Below, in pieces: positions 11,401 to 24,198 of a DNA stretch of 64,000 bases. Positions within the stretch are counted from its first letter, which is position 1; each line of letters opens with the position of its first letter. Location: contig CM007991.1 in the NCBI GenBank assembly GCA_002189035.1, positions 2,666,001 through 2,730,000 of the forward strand, read 5' to 3'. The notes beneath the pieces were generated by a model, which saw only the letters and a program-made list of their open reading frames with translations, searched no databases and was not told the origin of the DNA. The stretch comes from Utricularia gibba (lineage: Eukaryota > Streptophyta > Magnoliopsida > Lamiales > Lentibulariaceae). The translations under genes and the position numbers were made by a program.

Positions 11401-14400
11401 TTTACAACATCGGTGATCATGTACTGAGGCTCACCCTTGATACCCACTTTAGTAACAGGGGTGTACATGTAAAGCAAACATGAATCAACATCCTCCAAGG
11501 ATATTTTATATTCTTCTTCTTCTGCACCAGAAATTAATACAGGATTGCCATTCCACTGCTTCCGTAGCCAGCTGCAGGGTAAAAAACAAAATTAAGATTT
11601 CTTTCTCTAGCAAAGATGATGACATCAGCAAGGGAATAACCTTGAAACACCTTTCCCTGGCATAGCCCCACACCACGCAACATCAGCATGCCCCTTTATA
11701 GTGCTTCCTTCCACCAGCTCCCCACGTGTATCAATGTTTAGCACCTTGGGAATTCCAGTGCCTTTCAGACATCCCAAACGAAGAAGATTTTGTGAATTTA
11801 TGAACAAAAAAAATGACATGGCTTCACTAATGAATGTTAATCCATGCAAAAGGCAAGCAAAGTATGTCATGCGGCTCCAATCTTATGTATCTTTGCAATG
11901 CCTAAAAACAATGAAGCACACAAAAAACCCTTGAGAAAAATAAAAAATAACAATAGCCTAAAAATGGTTAGGATGAAAAGGCGAACTATACATGTTACGT
12001 TGATGCTATGTGAAATATATCAAATTGCAGGAGATCAAACCATGAAAAATGAAAGGGTGGGAGAAAACAGTCAAGCACCCAGAATAACCAGTGAATCAAC
12101 AAGTTGTGAACACTATACCTGCAGAAACTGGCGCAGATATTGCATAAATTGAAGCATCGCCAATATCTCCTTGTACTGGTGTGCACTCCACTTTCAGAAG
12201 CCTCCCAATATCATCATGCTTGGGAACATATTTCTGGGGAAGTGTTGAAGAGAAATTATAATTTGAAAGGATGAAAGAATTAGATGAATTCTTAAAACTA
12301 CCGAACCTCTTCACAAGCATCATCGATCTTTACAAAGTTTGAAAGACTTCTGTCTCCGATAAACCACTGATATTTTAAGTATAAATCAGAGCCAACATCC
12401 TCAGCCGATTCTCTAACAAACTCAAAGTGGCATGCGCAAGCATCTCCCTCAAAAGGAGGGTCAATGAAAGCCTTTTTAAGCAAGTATCCAGAAGGAACTT
12501 GTTCCTTCCATTGCTTGAGCAGAAACATGAACGTAGAATCTGTGGTGCAGAAAGATTTCATGAGAATTTGGAGGAAAAAACAAAATTGTAGCACGAACTA
12601 TGATTCTGGTAGCAGGAAAGCAACAGCCATGGAGTATTTGAGCATTCAACAGCTATCAAGTGACCATGAGTGGTCACATCAGTAGATCTATGAACTCTGC
12701 CGGAGTCTTAACAGATGATGGTGCATGGACTTCATATGAAGCAAAAATAGAGATAACGTACTCTACAAGGTTGTCATGTTCAGATCATGCATATGCAAGA
12801 GTCACACTATTGCATGCCAAATCTAGCTTAAAAGAGCTCTTTTTTTCGATGACAAAAAGAAAGAAAACCAAAATCATAGTGACTTTTGCAAAGTTTTACC
12901 TGATGCTTGTTCCGGACGACACAAATCCCATCCATCTCGAATGCACAAGGCAGTATGTGGAGGATACCGTTTGGCAAGAGCCAACTCATCACGGGAGAGA
13001 TCTAAAATAGTTTCACATTCGTTAATCATTTTTTGGTAAGAAGAAAAAGTTGAATTTTCTCGAAAATATATCAACAATGCAATTCATAGAAATAGTAAAG
13101 GCGAATCTGCTACAATATACGAAAAACGGATAAAATAAATGTGAATTAATGGAATAGTTGATGAATAGAGCAGTTTGTGAGAAAGTAAGGTCCATTAAAG
13201 TATGGAACTTACCCCTATCATTAAACTTTTTTAAGGTTGGCCCAACAAGTAAAATTGAAGCAGCTTCCAGATGAGACATCTTAAGTATGGGATTCTCCTC
13301 TACACGCAAATGCTGCATATATCATTGTTATATAAATGGATAACCAGGAATTGGATGGTTAGGCATACTGATACACTTTCTCATGAATTCTCAAAGCACA
13401 CTAAAACTAAGACACTCAACAAACCTCAAGGACTGGCAAGTAAGGAAACCCTTTCAAAGTGGATATCTTATTTTTACTGGCTGCAAGAACCTGTAAAGAA
13501 AACAGTAATCTTCCATAAACTATCATATGCATGGACCTTAGTATTAGAAAATTACCTGCAAACGAGGTTGGCATGCCATGGAAAGGGACTTTAACTTATT
13601 TTGAGCAACAGAGAGAAACTGTACAATAAAAATGAAAAGGATATAATCATTCTGAGACAAAATCCAACCAAACACGTAGAAAGCTAGAGACAAGACAATG
13701 TCAGTGGCATACCTCCATGTTTGGAAGTTCAGGGAGGCTCTTCAAAGATGTGATTTGATTTCCAGCAAGATAGAGTTGCTGGGGAAAGGTAAAAGAAAAA
13801 TTATATCATTCAGCTGTAGGAAAACCCTAAATACAACTAATACAAGTAAAAAAAAAAAAAACCTGCAATGCTTTGCAGTTCTCAAGTGGCTCAAATCCAG
13901 GCCCTTTGAAATTATTAAAACTCAAATCAAGAACCTGAAGAAACCAGCATGATAAAAAGAAAAGGATAGGCGTGAGCTAGCAATATTGGATTGAAGCAAC
14001 TGACATACATTCAGTAAAGAAAACTCTATCATCAGCTTTTTTACATAAAAATACAGGGACATAGTCCATATGCACCTTCACCCTTTTCAAGACATCAGCA
14101 CCCTCCAATGAGGATAGCAGGTTATCTCTAAGATAAATAAACTGCAAAAAGTTATTAGCAGGAGGAAACGGATCAAGAACTAGCGAATGCTGGTCAAAAC
14201 CAATAACGAGCGGTGCAAATAACTAACAGGAAATAACAGAACTTCACATTATCTCTTTACCTCAAGATTTTCAGACCAGTTCACTCCACCAACACTTTTG
14301 AGACTATGAATTTTCTGTCCACGAAGATCCAATCTCTACACACACACACAAATCATTCAAAATCAACTTATGTAGCTGTAAGATCCACCAAAGATGGGTG

Positions 14401-15219
14401 TCAGTAGCCTACCACGCCATCATTTGCTTTCACCTCAACCTGTGGTAACATAATCAGGCGTGCATCCCGACTGTTAGACGACCTAGCCTGGCTAGATACA
14501 GTAGGTGAGTGGATAGAATGGGAGGAAGACCTTGAGAAAGGCCTTCGTGATGTGCTGCTACTTCCCGTGCTCTCTAGTGATGGAGAGGGTATATTTGAGG
14601 AATTCGATGACATTGAAGACCTCAGCGAAGCTTTTTTTACGGAATCCTGCTTGTTTGAATTAGAACTACTAGGTGTCCTAGGGGTCCTGGTATTCGGTGA
14701 AGCAGGAGTTGATTGTTGAGCCAACACCATGCTGCCTCTGGTGGCAGGCCTTGTGTTGATGGAAGAAGCTGAGGTCCGTCTCAATTCTGGAAGAGATTTT
14801 CTCAGCGTTTCTGTAGAATTGCTGGTTCTTTGAGCTGCAGAATCAACATTATTGTTTTTTTTGCTCATCAACGTCGGTTGCTTTTCATGTAAACCGCCTG
14901 TACTGCTTCTTCTAGTAACTGGGGTTGATCCCGATGTACGGGAAGCGCTGCTTATAGTGGGCTTCGTCAAATTTGATAATCTATCCGCCGTTACAGTTGA
15001 ATCTGTATCAGCAGTAGCCTCCATTTTTCTTTTCGAAATCCTACCAGCTGCAATGGGTGTAACCGCACTCGCTGCCTGTACCTTGTTTCCTTCTTTCGCA
15101 GTATCAGTGGATCCCTCATAACGCATATCAATATTTCCCGGTTCATCGTGTAATTCTCCTGCTTCGGATTCTTTAGCTTCAGCATTAGTATCCATCTTCA
15201 CCGGATCTTCAGAAGCCAT
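5473..15219 (-). CDS. AIR9: AIR9-like microtubule-associated protein
   Basis: This is a large multi-exon gene for a plant homologue of AIR9, the roughly 187 kDa protein that decorates cortical microtubules, the preprophase band and the cortical division site. The first exon (ATG at 15219, to about 14410) encodes a Ser/Thr/Arg-rich basic domain, the expected microtubule-binding part. Exons from about 14340 to 12900 encode leucine-rich repeats (LDLRGQKIHSL, YLRDNLLSSLEG, LDLSFNNF, LYLAGNQITSL). From about 12590 to 6100 come repeated A9 domains, each with the pattern VEG..., Y.GG.EG, then Y.P...DG..G and PG (for example SGDYVEGEFLTASYGYIGG). The C-terminus (exons about 6000 to 5473) carries RRILEVNRKRVKVIKPGSK and LRIVVDSENEADLMVQ and ends LLKIDM. 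The A9 domains span exon pairs, so the gene grew by duplication. I found no frame break in the exons I joined. A shorter start is possible, but this ATG gives the typical acidic N-terminus. Confidence 0.92.
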
Positions 15220-16536
15220 GGACACTAACCACCGAAAAATCCAACACGCTCAGAAGGCCCAGTCAGCCCCCTCGATAACAAGAGAAGGCGGCACTACAAG
15301 TTCTACAGAAAATGTTCACTGAGTTTTCGATTCAGAACTGAAATGCGCATGAAATCTCCCATCAGCAGGCAGAGAACCTTGCGAAGAACAACTCTCGGCA
15401 AAATTCCAAGCAAAAGCTAGTGAAACATCTGGTTCATACGTCAATTCCAGATTTGAACCAAATGTCGCTTCCAAAGACTCGGATTCACCCACCCGAAAAC
15501 GACATAAAACCAACCAAGTGCTGAACTAAAAAAAAAAAAAAACACGATCAGCATCCTCAAATTCGATAGCATGCCTCCATTCCATCCAATAAACTATTAA
15601 AAGCACAATCCCAGTCAACAGTGACGACTCCCCTACATCGACATTGTTACAACACACTACACAAAAGCATCAAGTCTGTAGACGTCAAATACCTCTGAAA
15701 CTTCAGATCTAGTATCAGCACAAGGAAAACGAAACACTTCAACAACGTCACCGATCTTTCATGCTTCTAAACAACGCCGCATTCTGCGCAAGCCAATTGA
15801 TTCTCGGTTCCAAACGGAAAGCAGTCCTTCGCAGTCAATACCTCGCCCGCTTTTTCAAAAGTATAAAAGAAAGGGAGAAGCGTCAAGCTTTATGGCAGCC
15901 TGTTTTTATATTTTTAATTTTATTGAGTAAAAATAAATAAATATGTTACTTTATGTTAAAGAAATATACTTAATTTTGATTTAAAATGACATGTAGAATA
16001 ATGAATTAGTTATCAACATAATTTTCTTATTCCTTTTTTAATTAATTTTGAAACATAAATTTATATATTAAATTGATCTACTTTCCACCTGAGAGGTGAA
16101 AAATGACCAGTGGCCCGGCACCGGAATTGGCTCGTTAAGACAACTCATGGCGAAATCTTGAGTCAAAAAATTCCCTCAACGATGGTGATCTTTTCACTCA
16201 AAGATCGAGACGGAGAACTGCTGGCCCAGCCAGACGGAATGAAAACGATCGCCGGGCTGTTGGGCAAGCAGAACGGCGGGGGCTTCTTTGTTCTTCATGA
16301 TCCAAAGTGGTGCCCCTGTAAACGAGAGTAAGTTAATTCAATCAACCGCACTGAAGAGGAGGAGATTCAATGACACATCGCCGCCGTATTTCGCCGGCGG
16401 TCTTCATCATCATTAACATCGTCATCAATTCTGCTCTAAACTGAAGAATTGGGGAGGAATTGCAATTTTTAAAGTGCGATAATCGTAACAAGACCGGTGA
16501 GAGAATTAGTGACAACGCACATGCTAAGGCATTTTG
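15220..16536 (-). other. AIR9 leader and promoter, AT-rich spacer, mS34 3' flank
   Basis: I see no coding sequence. On the minus strand a long T-tract followed by AG near 15527, and a possible GT donor near 15694, suggest an intron in the AIR9 5' UTR. From 15900 to 16080 the DNA is very AT-rich. The segment next to 16536 should be the mS34 3' UTR. The short plus-strand open frame at 16110-16331 has no recognisable family. Confidence 0.5.
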
Positions 16537-16935
16537 TCAAACAGTTGCCGGATCGTTTGCTGGCGGAGCAGTCACCTGAGTTTTTGGAATGTATTTCCAG
16601 CACCTTTTATGAACCCCGCTTATCTTCTTCGGCGCATCGGCCGCCGGAAGGCCGTTCTTGAAAGCAAGGCCCCAAGCCTTCCCATGCCGCCCATCTTTGT
16701 AGAGATTGATTTTCGTAATTTCGTAACTTACCCCTGTCCAGTGTGTCTTCGCCATGTGATACCCGATCCCCCAATTGGGCAAAAACTGCGCCACTTCAAA
16801 CAAATTCTTCTTCCTTTTCCGCTTGGGTTTCGCTGCTGCGCTGCCATTGACGGAAGGACTTTCCACGGCCGCGGCGGTGCAGAAGCTTCGCAGGTATCTC
16901 AATGAGCTTCCGATGAAGGACGAAGGCTGCCCCAT
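16537..16935 (-). CDS. Mitochondrial small-ribosomal-subunit protein mS34
   Basis: This intronless frame encodes 132 residues and belongs to the mS34 (MRP-S34) family, a component of the mitochondrial ribosome small subunit. The N-terminus (MGQPSSFIGSSLRYLRSF) has Ser and Arg without acidic residues, as in a mitochondrial targeting peptide. A basic patch (KPKRKRKK) precedes the conserved core FEVAQFLPNWGIGYHM, TGVSYEITKINLYKDGRHGKAWG and PKKISGVHKRCWKYIP. An upstream TTG in the same frame was not chosen. The ATG at 16935 is close behind promoter elements typical of ribosomal protein genes. The short low-complexity tail after YIPKTQ is not conserved in any family I know. Confidence 0.88.
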   Translation of the reverse strand: MGQPSSFIGSSLRYLRSFCTAAAVESPSVNGSAAAKPKRKRKKNLFEVAQFLPNWGIGYHMAKTHWTGVSYEITKINLYKDGRHGKAWGLAFKNGLPAADAPKKISGVHKRCWKYIPKTQVTAPPANDPATV

Positions 16936-17009
16936 CGACAAGGGGCTCTTCGCAGCATCTGAGACGCCACCATTACAGACACGATCGCTTCGGCGCGATC
17001 GCCCGATCA

Positions 17010-17074
17010 GGGTTTAGGGATTCTCCCTCCTCCGTCCCATTTACTTGGGCCTTAAGAGCATACAATATTGGGCC
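17010..17074 (-). promoter_or_regulatory. telo-box-like and site II elements upstream of mS34
   Basis: Reading toward mS34, a CTAAACCCTG telo-box-like motif lies near 17010-17019, and two TGGGCC/GGCCCA site II motifs lie at 17046-17051 and 17069-17074. In plants this pair marks promoters of ribosomal and mitochondrial housekeeping genes, where site II is bound by TCP factors. Position and strand fit the mS34 gene that starts at 16935. Confidence 0.65.
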
Positions 17075-17664
17075 CTAGGCCCCCCACTCCATCTCCATTT
17101 GATCTAAAACCTATTTTTGACCCAATTAAACAATACTTGTTCAACAGATTAATGTTATAAAAAGTGATCCCAAAACTGGAAATTTGAAAGAAATTACCAA
17201 ATTTCAGAAATAATTTTCTCTTATTAAATAATAGACAAGATTTGAGAGATACTGTGTGTTGGAAAATGGGTTAGTCTTTAAAATAAAAAATAAAAACTAG
17301 AGCACGCTTCTGTCCGTCTGCAGACCGGGTTCTCTGCCAATCAGACCCGCAAAGCCTGCGTGTCTGCCATCAAACTCACGTGACTCCCAGTTCACCCCCC
17401 ACCAACCAATTCCTCTTTCCAACAGTAGGGCGCCACGTGGCGCTGCGGCACCGCATGGGACCCACCGAAAAAGACCCATATCATTCCAGTCTATTTTTTC
17501 GAAATACTTGGTGAAAACAGAGTCGATCTTTTACACTACTACTGGTACTACAACTAATGCTAGTAGCCGAAAGCCAGAGGAAGCGGACCCATAGAAGCAA
17601 GGAAACGGCTCCATCTGGTGTGGTTCAAAATACATGGGGACGAGACGATATCATGAACTTGGGG
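17075..17664. other. Spacer between the mS34 promoter and the HD-ZIP III 3' UTR
   Basis: There is no gene here. The first part is AT-rich promoter-flank DNA. From roughly 17520 to 17664 the sequence should be the 3' UTR of the HD-ZIP III gene. Confidence 0.5.
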
Positions 17665-20600
17665 TCAGAGGAAGGACCAGCTCATGAACCTGAAGGCAAG
17701 GCAGTGGTTCGACTCGTCCTCGTTCAGGACCTTCCACACCACTCCCTGCTCGTAGGACACCGGCCGCCCCATGCTCGACAGGCACACCCCACCGGGAAGG
17801 TACGCGAAGCCCTGAAACAAAACAAGGGTATCGGATCGAGGAAGAGAACAATCAAACATGAGAGGGCCGCAGCCTGGGGTCTGGTCATACAACCAACCTG
17901 CTGCATGATCTTGGGGAATTCTGCCACGAGAAGCTTCCGGCCATTGTCGTCCAGAACCTTCTCCAGTGTGATGTCCTGAAGCATCGCCACTGTGGTCTCC
18001 AGCATGTCCAGACCAGCCTGGTTCGCAAACGTGAAGACAGCGGAAGCCTGAACGGAGGGAGGAGATCAGATGTGAATAACGAACAAGGTTGTCGGCATTT
18101 GAGACTCACGTTCATTCTCACGGAGCAGCACACTATGGCGTCGCCATGCTGCCAGAGGCTTTTCAGGACGCCATCTCCGGCCAGTGATTCGCCTGGCACA
18201 AGCTCTGTGCCGGTGTGCATCCTGCAGCATGTTGACATGAGTGAGAATATTCGAAAGCAATACGAGGAAGAAGCAGACACGTGATGCGGCGGAGATCATG
18301 CCTGAAACTTCCACAAATCCATCTTGATAGGGTGACGGCTGCTGGAGAACAGGGCACATGCTTCGGCATCGGATCGGAGGACAGGGGGAAGGAGCTATGG
18401 CCATGGCCACTCTTTGCACGCAGCCCACTATGTTTCTAACATACTGCCGAGCCATCACTGCAACGCTGTCTCGGTTGTGGTTCTCAAAAACGAACTGGAA
18501 CGCGATGGTCAGAACAGACCTAAGATTCAGGCTGCTGGATTCGATCTGACCAGCTGGGCGTGGTGCACCTTGCCCAACTTCAAGGGCGGATGCCAAGTCA
18601 AGAGTTCGAGCTGCAGCAGGATCATTCTGCAATACAAACAAATCTCATGACACAGCTCCGACCAACGAAGATGGTTAAGAAGAAAGGTGATCGCAACTGA
18701 TTTGATTTCCAAAGGGATGACGCGAAATCCAGATGGCAGCAGAGGAGCTTCATCGCCAAATGATTCATCAATGGGAGCAAAGACGAGTTGGCTGCATGAT
18801 CCAGATTCCATTTCATCTGAACCGCTACACAGCTTCAGCATAATGAATGTTATTCAGCATATTTTGTGTCAGAATGAGTTGAAGTTCACAAATTGCACTA
18901 AACCTGTAGTAAGTAGACATCTCTGGGCATTGCAACATCCTCAGGGGAGAAAGAATGAGCCGCCAGGCGAACCACATCCAAACACTGCATAAAAAAAATG
19001 AAGTCAGGTGTAAACTCACACAAAAAGCAAAGAAAGGTTATCCACCTCTTCATTTTCAATTGATTGTGAAAGGGGCAATATGACTTGACTACTTGGAAAT
19101 CCTCCAGTCTTGAGGCATGGAACGGTGTGAGGAGTGTGCTTAAGAGAAGCAGCACAATACATGTCTATTCCATAATCAGCCCACTCAGACCGATGTTCAC
19201 GCAGGAAACGAACAAGCAGGGCAGGTGTTACATTCTGCAATTGCAATGAAAAATAACAAACTGGCTGTTTCAACGACATACACGAGTTTGGATCAAGGAA
19301 AGAGTAGATAAAAACCTGGAGAAGCATCGACGCCCGTGAACACAGTACACCACTGCCTGCTGGAAGCATGGACATGCTGCTGAAATGGGTACCAAGGAAA
19401 CTGCTTGGAGAATTGTTGATTGCAATGGTTACATCTTCAACCCCATCATTGCTCATTATTGACCATCCGTCATTTGCAAATCCATTGATGGCATCATTGA
19501 AGCCCCTGAAGTCATGAATCACATTAAATCGCCAAAAAGAACCAAACACAGTTTTTCCAAAGAATACAGTTCTTACCTGCAAAGCTTGTGACTTAAAGCC
19601 CTCAGGACAGCAGGTTGATGGCCACCATTTCGTGGGTTTTCACTGTTGGTTTCTTGAGCAACTTGTCGTACATGGCGTAGAGCCTAAGAACATAAAATCT
19701 TGAATTCCAGTGGATATAAAAAATAATCCGATAAAGCTTTTATCTTTACCGCCATAGTCATTTTCTGAGCAAGAATTTTTGAGGATTCATAAAGCGGCCT
19801 TAAGACTTCAGGAACAATGGTAGCCTGTAAAAAGTATCACAGGTTAGAGACCTATGCGATCAAAAAGACCAGAAGATCATAAGAAAACAGCATCAGAATA
19901 AGGTCTCACATCAAAGTCAATGTGATCAACAATATGGATGATGGAACTGCCACCCTCACAAGGCCGTGCAAGAAACCCACTAGGCAGCATTTCGGCTCTC
20001 ACAAAACAAGCATTCGACGGTCCATTTGGTCCACCGGTAGAAGATGTCAAGGATCTCTCACAAACCTGGAAAATGTAAGACCAACTAAGTGTTTTACAGG
20101 CTTCATTGAAGTGCTGCCGTAGTTCAATTATGTGCTCCTGTGAAGCTAGAAACAACAAATAAGCAACAGCTTACCACGACACTTCCATCATCCAAGCTTG
20201 TAGTATACCTTAACGTCCAAAAGTCACGAGCTGAAGCTAATGTGGTAGGTGCATACACCTACACAAGGGAGATGCCATATTGAGCAAACTGCAACAACCT
20301 TGACAAAAGAGAAGTAAAGCAAAACACTAACCTGCATATATATGAGCTCCAGCATCCCTCCATTCCCTGTGTTTATTGTGCTAGTTACATCATGGCACCG
20401 GCAGTCAACCAACCAAGACAAGCGATCTTTAAGAATGTCTGCAACCTAAACAAAGGCAAATTGCAGTTACATTTTACCTCTTCCAAGTTCCTTACCAGAA
20501 TGAAAACCAGTCAAGATACCTTTCTAGGTTCAAGACTAACAAGACCACAGGCTCGTGCTGCCACACCTTTAGAGTCGCGGGATACCGCAACAATGCCAAT

Positions 20601-22172
20601 AGAATCCGGACCAGGCTGAGCAAAGATAGATGCAATTGAAATACATGAACTAACAGATGCAGCGGATATACAAAAACAAGATGGGTACCTTCATCCCAAT
20701 CATCTGCACCCAATCGACAGCAGTTCCAGTTGCCTTACCAAGGAACTCTGCCAGGGTCTCCTCAGCAATTGCGAGTAAACTGAAACAGAAAAAATAAATT
20801 CCTTGATATACCTCTGAAGCCCGTACCACAAAAAACTAGTACATCAAGTGGAGATGTTATCAGGAAAATACCCAGCTGGGCTATTTGCATCCCTCTGAGG
20901 ATGCTGATGTGTTGGGTTCTGCTGTTGATGACGACTCATAACTACTGAATCACAGCTAGTATCAGTAGTAGCCGTGCTAACCTGAGAGATAAACATGCTT
21001 AAGATTTTCTGAACTTGAATGTAGAATAAACCAAGTAGCACGCCAGGAATGCTGCAAATTTTACTCACACCGTGCAAATGCTGACGCATGTAGCCATTCT
21101 GATAAACCAGTTGTGAGACCTGCTTCTGGAGCCGATCATTCTCTTCCATCAGCAGCTTATTCATGGCTGACAGCTTTCTGTTGACGGACTGAAGACGTGA
21201 CGATTCCTTTCTCTGTTTTTCACGACATCTAGACACAGAATACAAGTTACTAAAGCTTAAGTGCTCATACTGAAGCAACGCCAAATGTAATGTGTTTTGA
21301 GTTTCATCAAGCTAAACAGTTTTTGATAAAAATATGCATATAGAGAGCAACATCCTAAGCAACTGCAAAGCGTCAATATTTTGATAAATTTCTAAAGAAA
21401 CGAACATGAAACTGTACTAATAACACTAATCCTACCACCGAAAACAGTTAAAAAAAAAGACAACTAGACTTGAGAAAAAAACAAAAGAACTGCGAATGAT
21501 ACCAAAAAAGCTACTGGATTACTGAGGTTTCCCAATGTATCTCAAAATGATCAGACATTGCAAAAGGAATTCCCCTGCACCCTGGGGCAGAAATCCCAGG
21601 AAGTACATCCCGAATTACGGCTCATTGCAACTCCCAGGATGAAAGTTTAAACAATATACAGATCCTCACTCAGCCACGAAGAAAGAAGACATATTTTGCT
21701 CACCAAGACTATCATTCAGAGACAAATATTGCAGGAAACACAAAGTAGTCTACAGATCATCTTATTCATGTTAGAAGTCATCTTTAACTCACCAACACTA
21801 TCATTTGGAGTCAAATATTGCAGGTGACGCAAGGTACTGAACAGTCATCTAAATCATTACCGTCCCTTGTGAAACCAATGATAAGGGACCAAAAAAAAGG
21901 CACAGAAACATTAAAAGGGAGCGTCGTTCAATAGAAACAACATACCTACGGTTCTGAAACCAGACTTTGATTTGCTTTGGCTCAATGTTTGAAAGAATGG
22001 GGCATTCCCGAATAAGCTGTTGCCTCCTCATGGAAGTGGGTTTGGGACATTCTGCATAAACCCTCTCCAGAGCCTCTACCTGCTCAGGTGTGTACCTGAC
22101 ATACTTGCTGTCCATGGCGGCTTGCTGCTTACTGCTAACGTTAATGGATTCCCTGTGCATAGAAAGCGCCAT
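17665..22172 (-). CDS. PHB/PHV-like: Class III HD-ZIP transcription factor, PHABULOSA/PHAVOLUTA type, with an apparent one-base deletion
   Basis: This is a nuclear factor of the family that sets adaxial organ identity, meristem function and vascular patterning. Domains in order are the homeodomain (KYVRYTPEQVEALERVY, then IKVWFQNRRCREKQRKE), the leucine zipper (LQSVNRKLSAMNKLLMEEND), the START lipid-binding domain (from LLAIAEETLAEFLGKATG), and a MEKHLA domain ending FAYLPGGVCLSSMGRPVSY, NHCLAF and SWSFL. The linker DTSCDSVVMSRHQQQNP and RDANSPAGLLA resembles PHB/PHV more than REV or ATHB8/15. A miR165/166 site lies at the START start and is split by an intron. One intron has a GC donor at 18301-18300 (minus strand). 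The exon near 18380 shifts frame after AIAPSP; one more C (G run 18384-18388 on the plus strand) restores SSDPMPKH and TLSRWICGSF. Start ATG at 22172, stop at 17665-17667. Confidence 0.93.
20606..20698 (-). promoter_or_regulatory. miR165/166 target site, split by an intron
   Basis: On the minus strand one exon ends TTGGGATGAAG (20699-20689) and the next begins CCTGGTCCGG (20615-20606). Joined, they form the canonical complementary site for miR165/166 at the codons for MIGMKPGPDS. The intron 20688-20616 separates the halves, so only spliced RNA carries the full site. This is the conserved arrangement in HD-ZIP III genes. Confidence 0.93.
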
Positions 22173-24198
22173 TCTAGTGAAGAGAAAATTCCACTAAGCC
22201 AAAACCTTCGTGATCGACCAAATGGCTGCATGAACGGTAAGGCTCTCTACCCACGGAGAGCCCCATCTCTCATTCTTCGAGATAAAAGTTTAGTAAAGTG
22301 GGCTGTCTGCTTTACGTTATACCGAACTGCTGGGAGGGGGGACGGGAAGAGAAGTTTAGAGAAGAAAGTGGCGAGAGAACTGAGAAATGCCGCGGTCCAA
22401 TGGGTTTTATCGTATATGCGAATCTCGAGGCACCCAGAGAGAAAGTGAATAGGCAAAGATAGAATGGGAGGGAAAGAGAGTAGATTTCACTACTACCCCC
22501 ACCGATTAAACCAAACCATGGAAACTCGTAAAGAAAAGAAGGAAAATCCCGAGTCTCATCAAATTTGTTTACCCATAAATCTTCATCATAGCTCCTGAAA
22601 TGTAAGCCAAAATGGGGAGCAGAAGGAATGGACAAAGGAGAGAGTTTTTTTCGAGGATTTGGTGCTGCAAGAATCCGAAAGGTTCCTTCTTGGGTAATTC
22701 AAAAAGGCAGCTCTAGGCCTGTGTAAGAAAAACCCATCAAGCACGTTCATGCTTCTGGCATTTGGCATAATCATTTTGGAGCATTAATTGACAAAAGCAA
22801 AGCCACAAACATTCATACCACTACATTTATGGAGGAAAAATTCCGATTTGCGAAGAAAATCTCGGCCATGTAGAAACATGGAAGGCATTAAATAAGTGAA
22901 AAAGATTGAAGAGAGTAAATAGAATAGAAAGCAGCAGGGGGGCGGGGACACCTTTATCGGAAGCAGAACAGCAGGCCCATTTTCAGAGCCTATAGCTCCC
23001 TCCATCGGCAAAACAAGAAAAATCCACACTGCTTCCACCATTGTCGTATCTCCCCTTAAAAATCAATTTTTTTTCTTAAAAAAACAAATTTGAGAAATGG
23101 GCGTGATCATCATACATTCTTCTGTATAACCAACCATCAACAACCTATTGTTCTAACCATCCACCTGACCCATGAACCAGAATTTGACTGCCCATCGGTC
23201 CAAACGAACATCCTGCCTGATTCCTTACCATTTGGCGTATGAATGGGGGTGCATCATTCATTCCAGTACTCAAAGACAGAAGATGCATTGCCATTACACG
23301 CCCAAGTGTTCGTTTTTCTTGTCCAAGGCCCTAACAGACCAACACTCCGAGACTATCTGCTTGAGCAGAACAATCCCAGTTTATTTTCAGAACTTTCTGC
23401 ATCCTGATAACCCTCAACAGGGAGGTGAGAAAACAACGCAGGCACTTATCATTTTCAAACAAATCCAAAGCTGATCGTGCCTCCACTCATCACAGGCTAC
23501 AAAGGGAACTACTTTTTACTTTTCCAGTTTTAAAATCATCTACCCCTCGGGTCAAACATGGAACAGCAGCTTGTATTTGAGTCTTTGACCTAGAAGGATG
23601 ATCCCTGGCCCAACCAACCACTCCGCATTTCAGAACTAAAGCACGAGACATGCTAATTACTTACTGTAAAGCTGGCTGCTCCTTGGGCCTTGGTGCCCCG
23701 GAGCCACACACCAACAGTCGCAGGCGGTTTAGACAAGCCAAGCCGAGACTTAATTGTTAGGGCTTAGAGGGTAGCGCCCCCCATGACAATGAGACAAGAA
23801 AAACCGCAACGCCTCCTCAAGTCGAGACAGACTACGGTGATTTAGTTCTTCTGCACAAGGGATTAAGATTGACCCGTGGGCTAAATTGGGTCCGCGGGTC
23901 ACAACTCTGACCCGCGAGCCATCTTATATTCTATTTAGTTTTGGTAGCTTTGGGACACATTAAAATCATTTGAAACCGAGGTCTGTTGCGTAATTTTAAT
24001 TGTGAATTTTCAGATTTTTTGAATGGAATAAATTTAAAAATTATTTAGTTATTTCGGAATAATTATAATTAATAATAAAAAATCGTTAAAAAAGCGCTGT
24101 TTTTAATTTAACAAGAAAGAAAGAGTGGGGAAAGGACGACGTCGTATTTAGGGGACAGGTTCATGTTGGCTGGACGATCGTCCAAGGTCTGTGGCTCA
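22173..24198. other. Divergent region between HD-ZIP III (-) and the DUF7794 gene (+)
   Basis: These 2 kb lie between two start codons on opposite strands. Most is probably the long 5' leader of the HD-ZIP III gene, perhaps with introns, followed by promoter DNA. An AT-rich stretch lies around 23940-24110 next to the DUF7794 start. I see no coding sequence and no clear promoter motif. Confidence 0.5.

Noticed and set aside
16110-16331. Plus-strand open frame of 73 codons between AIR9 and mS34
   Set aside because: It has no known domain, sits over likely flank sequence, and lacks promoter or splice support.
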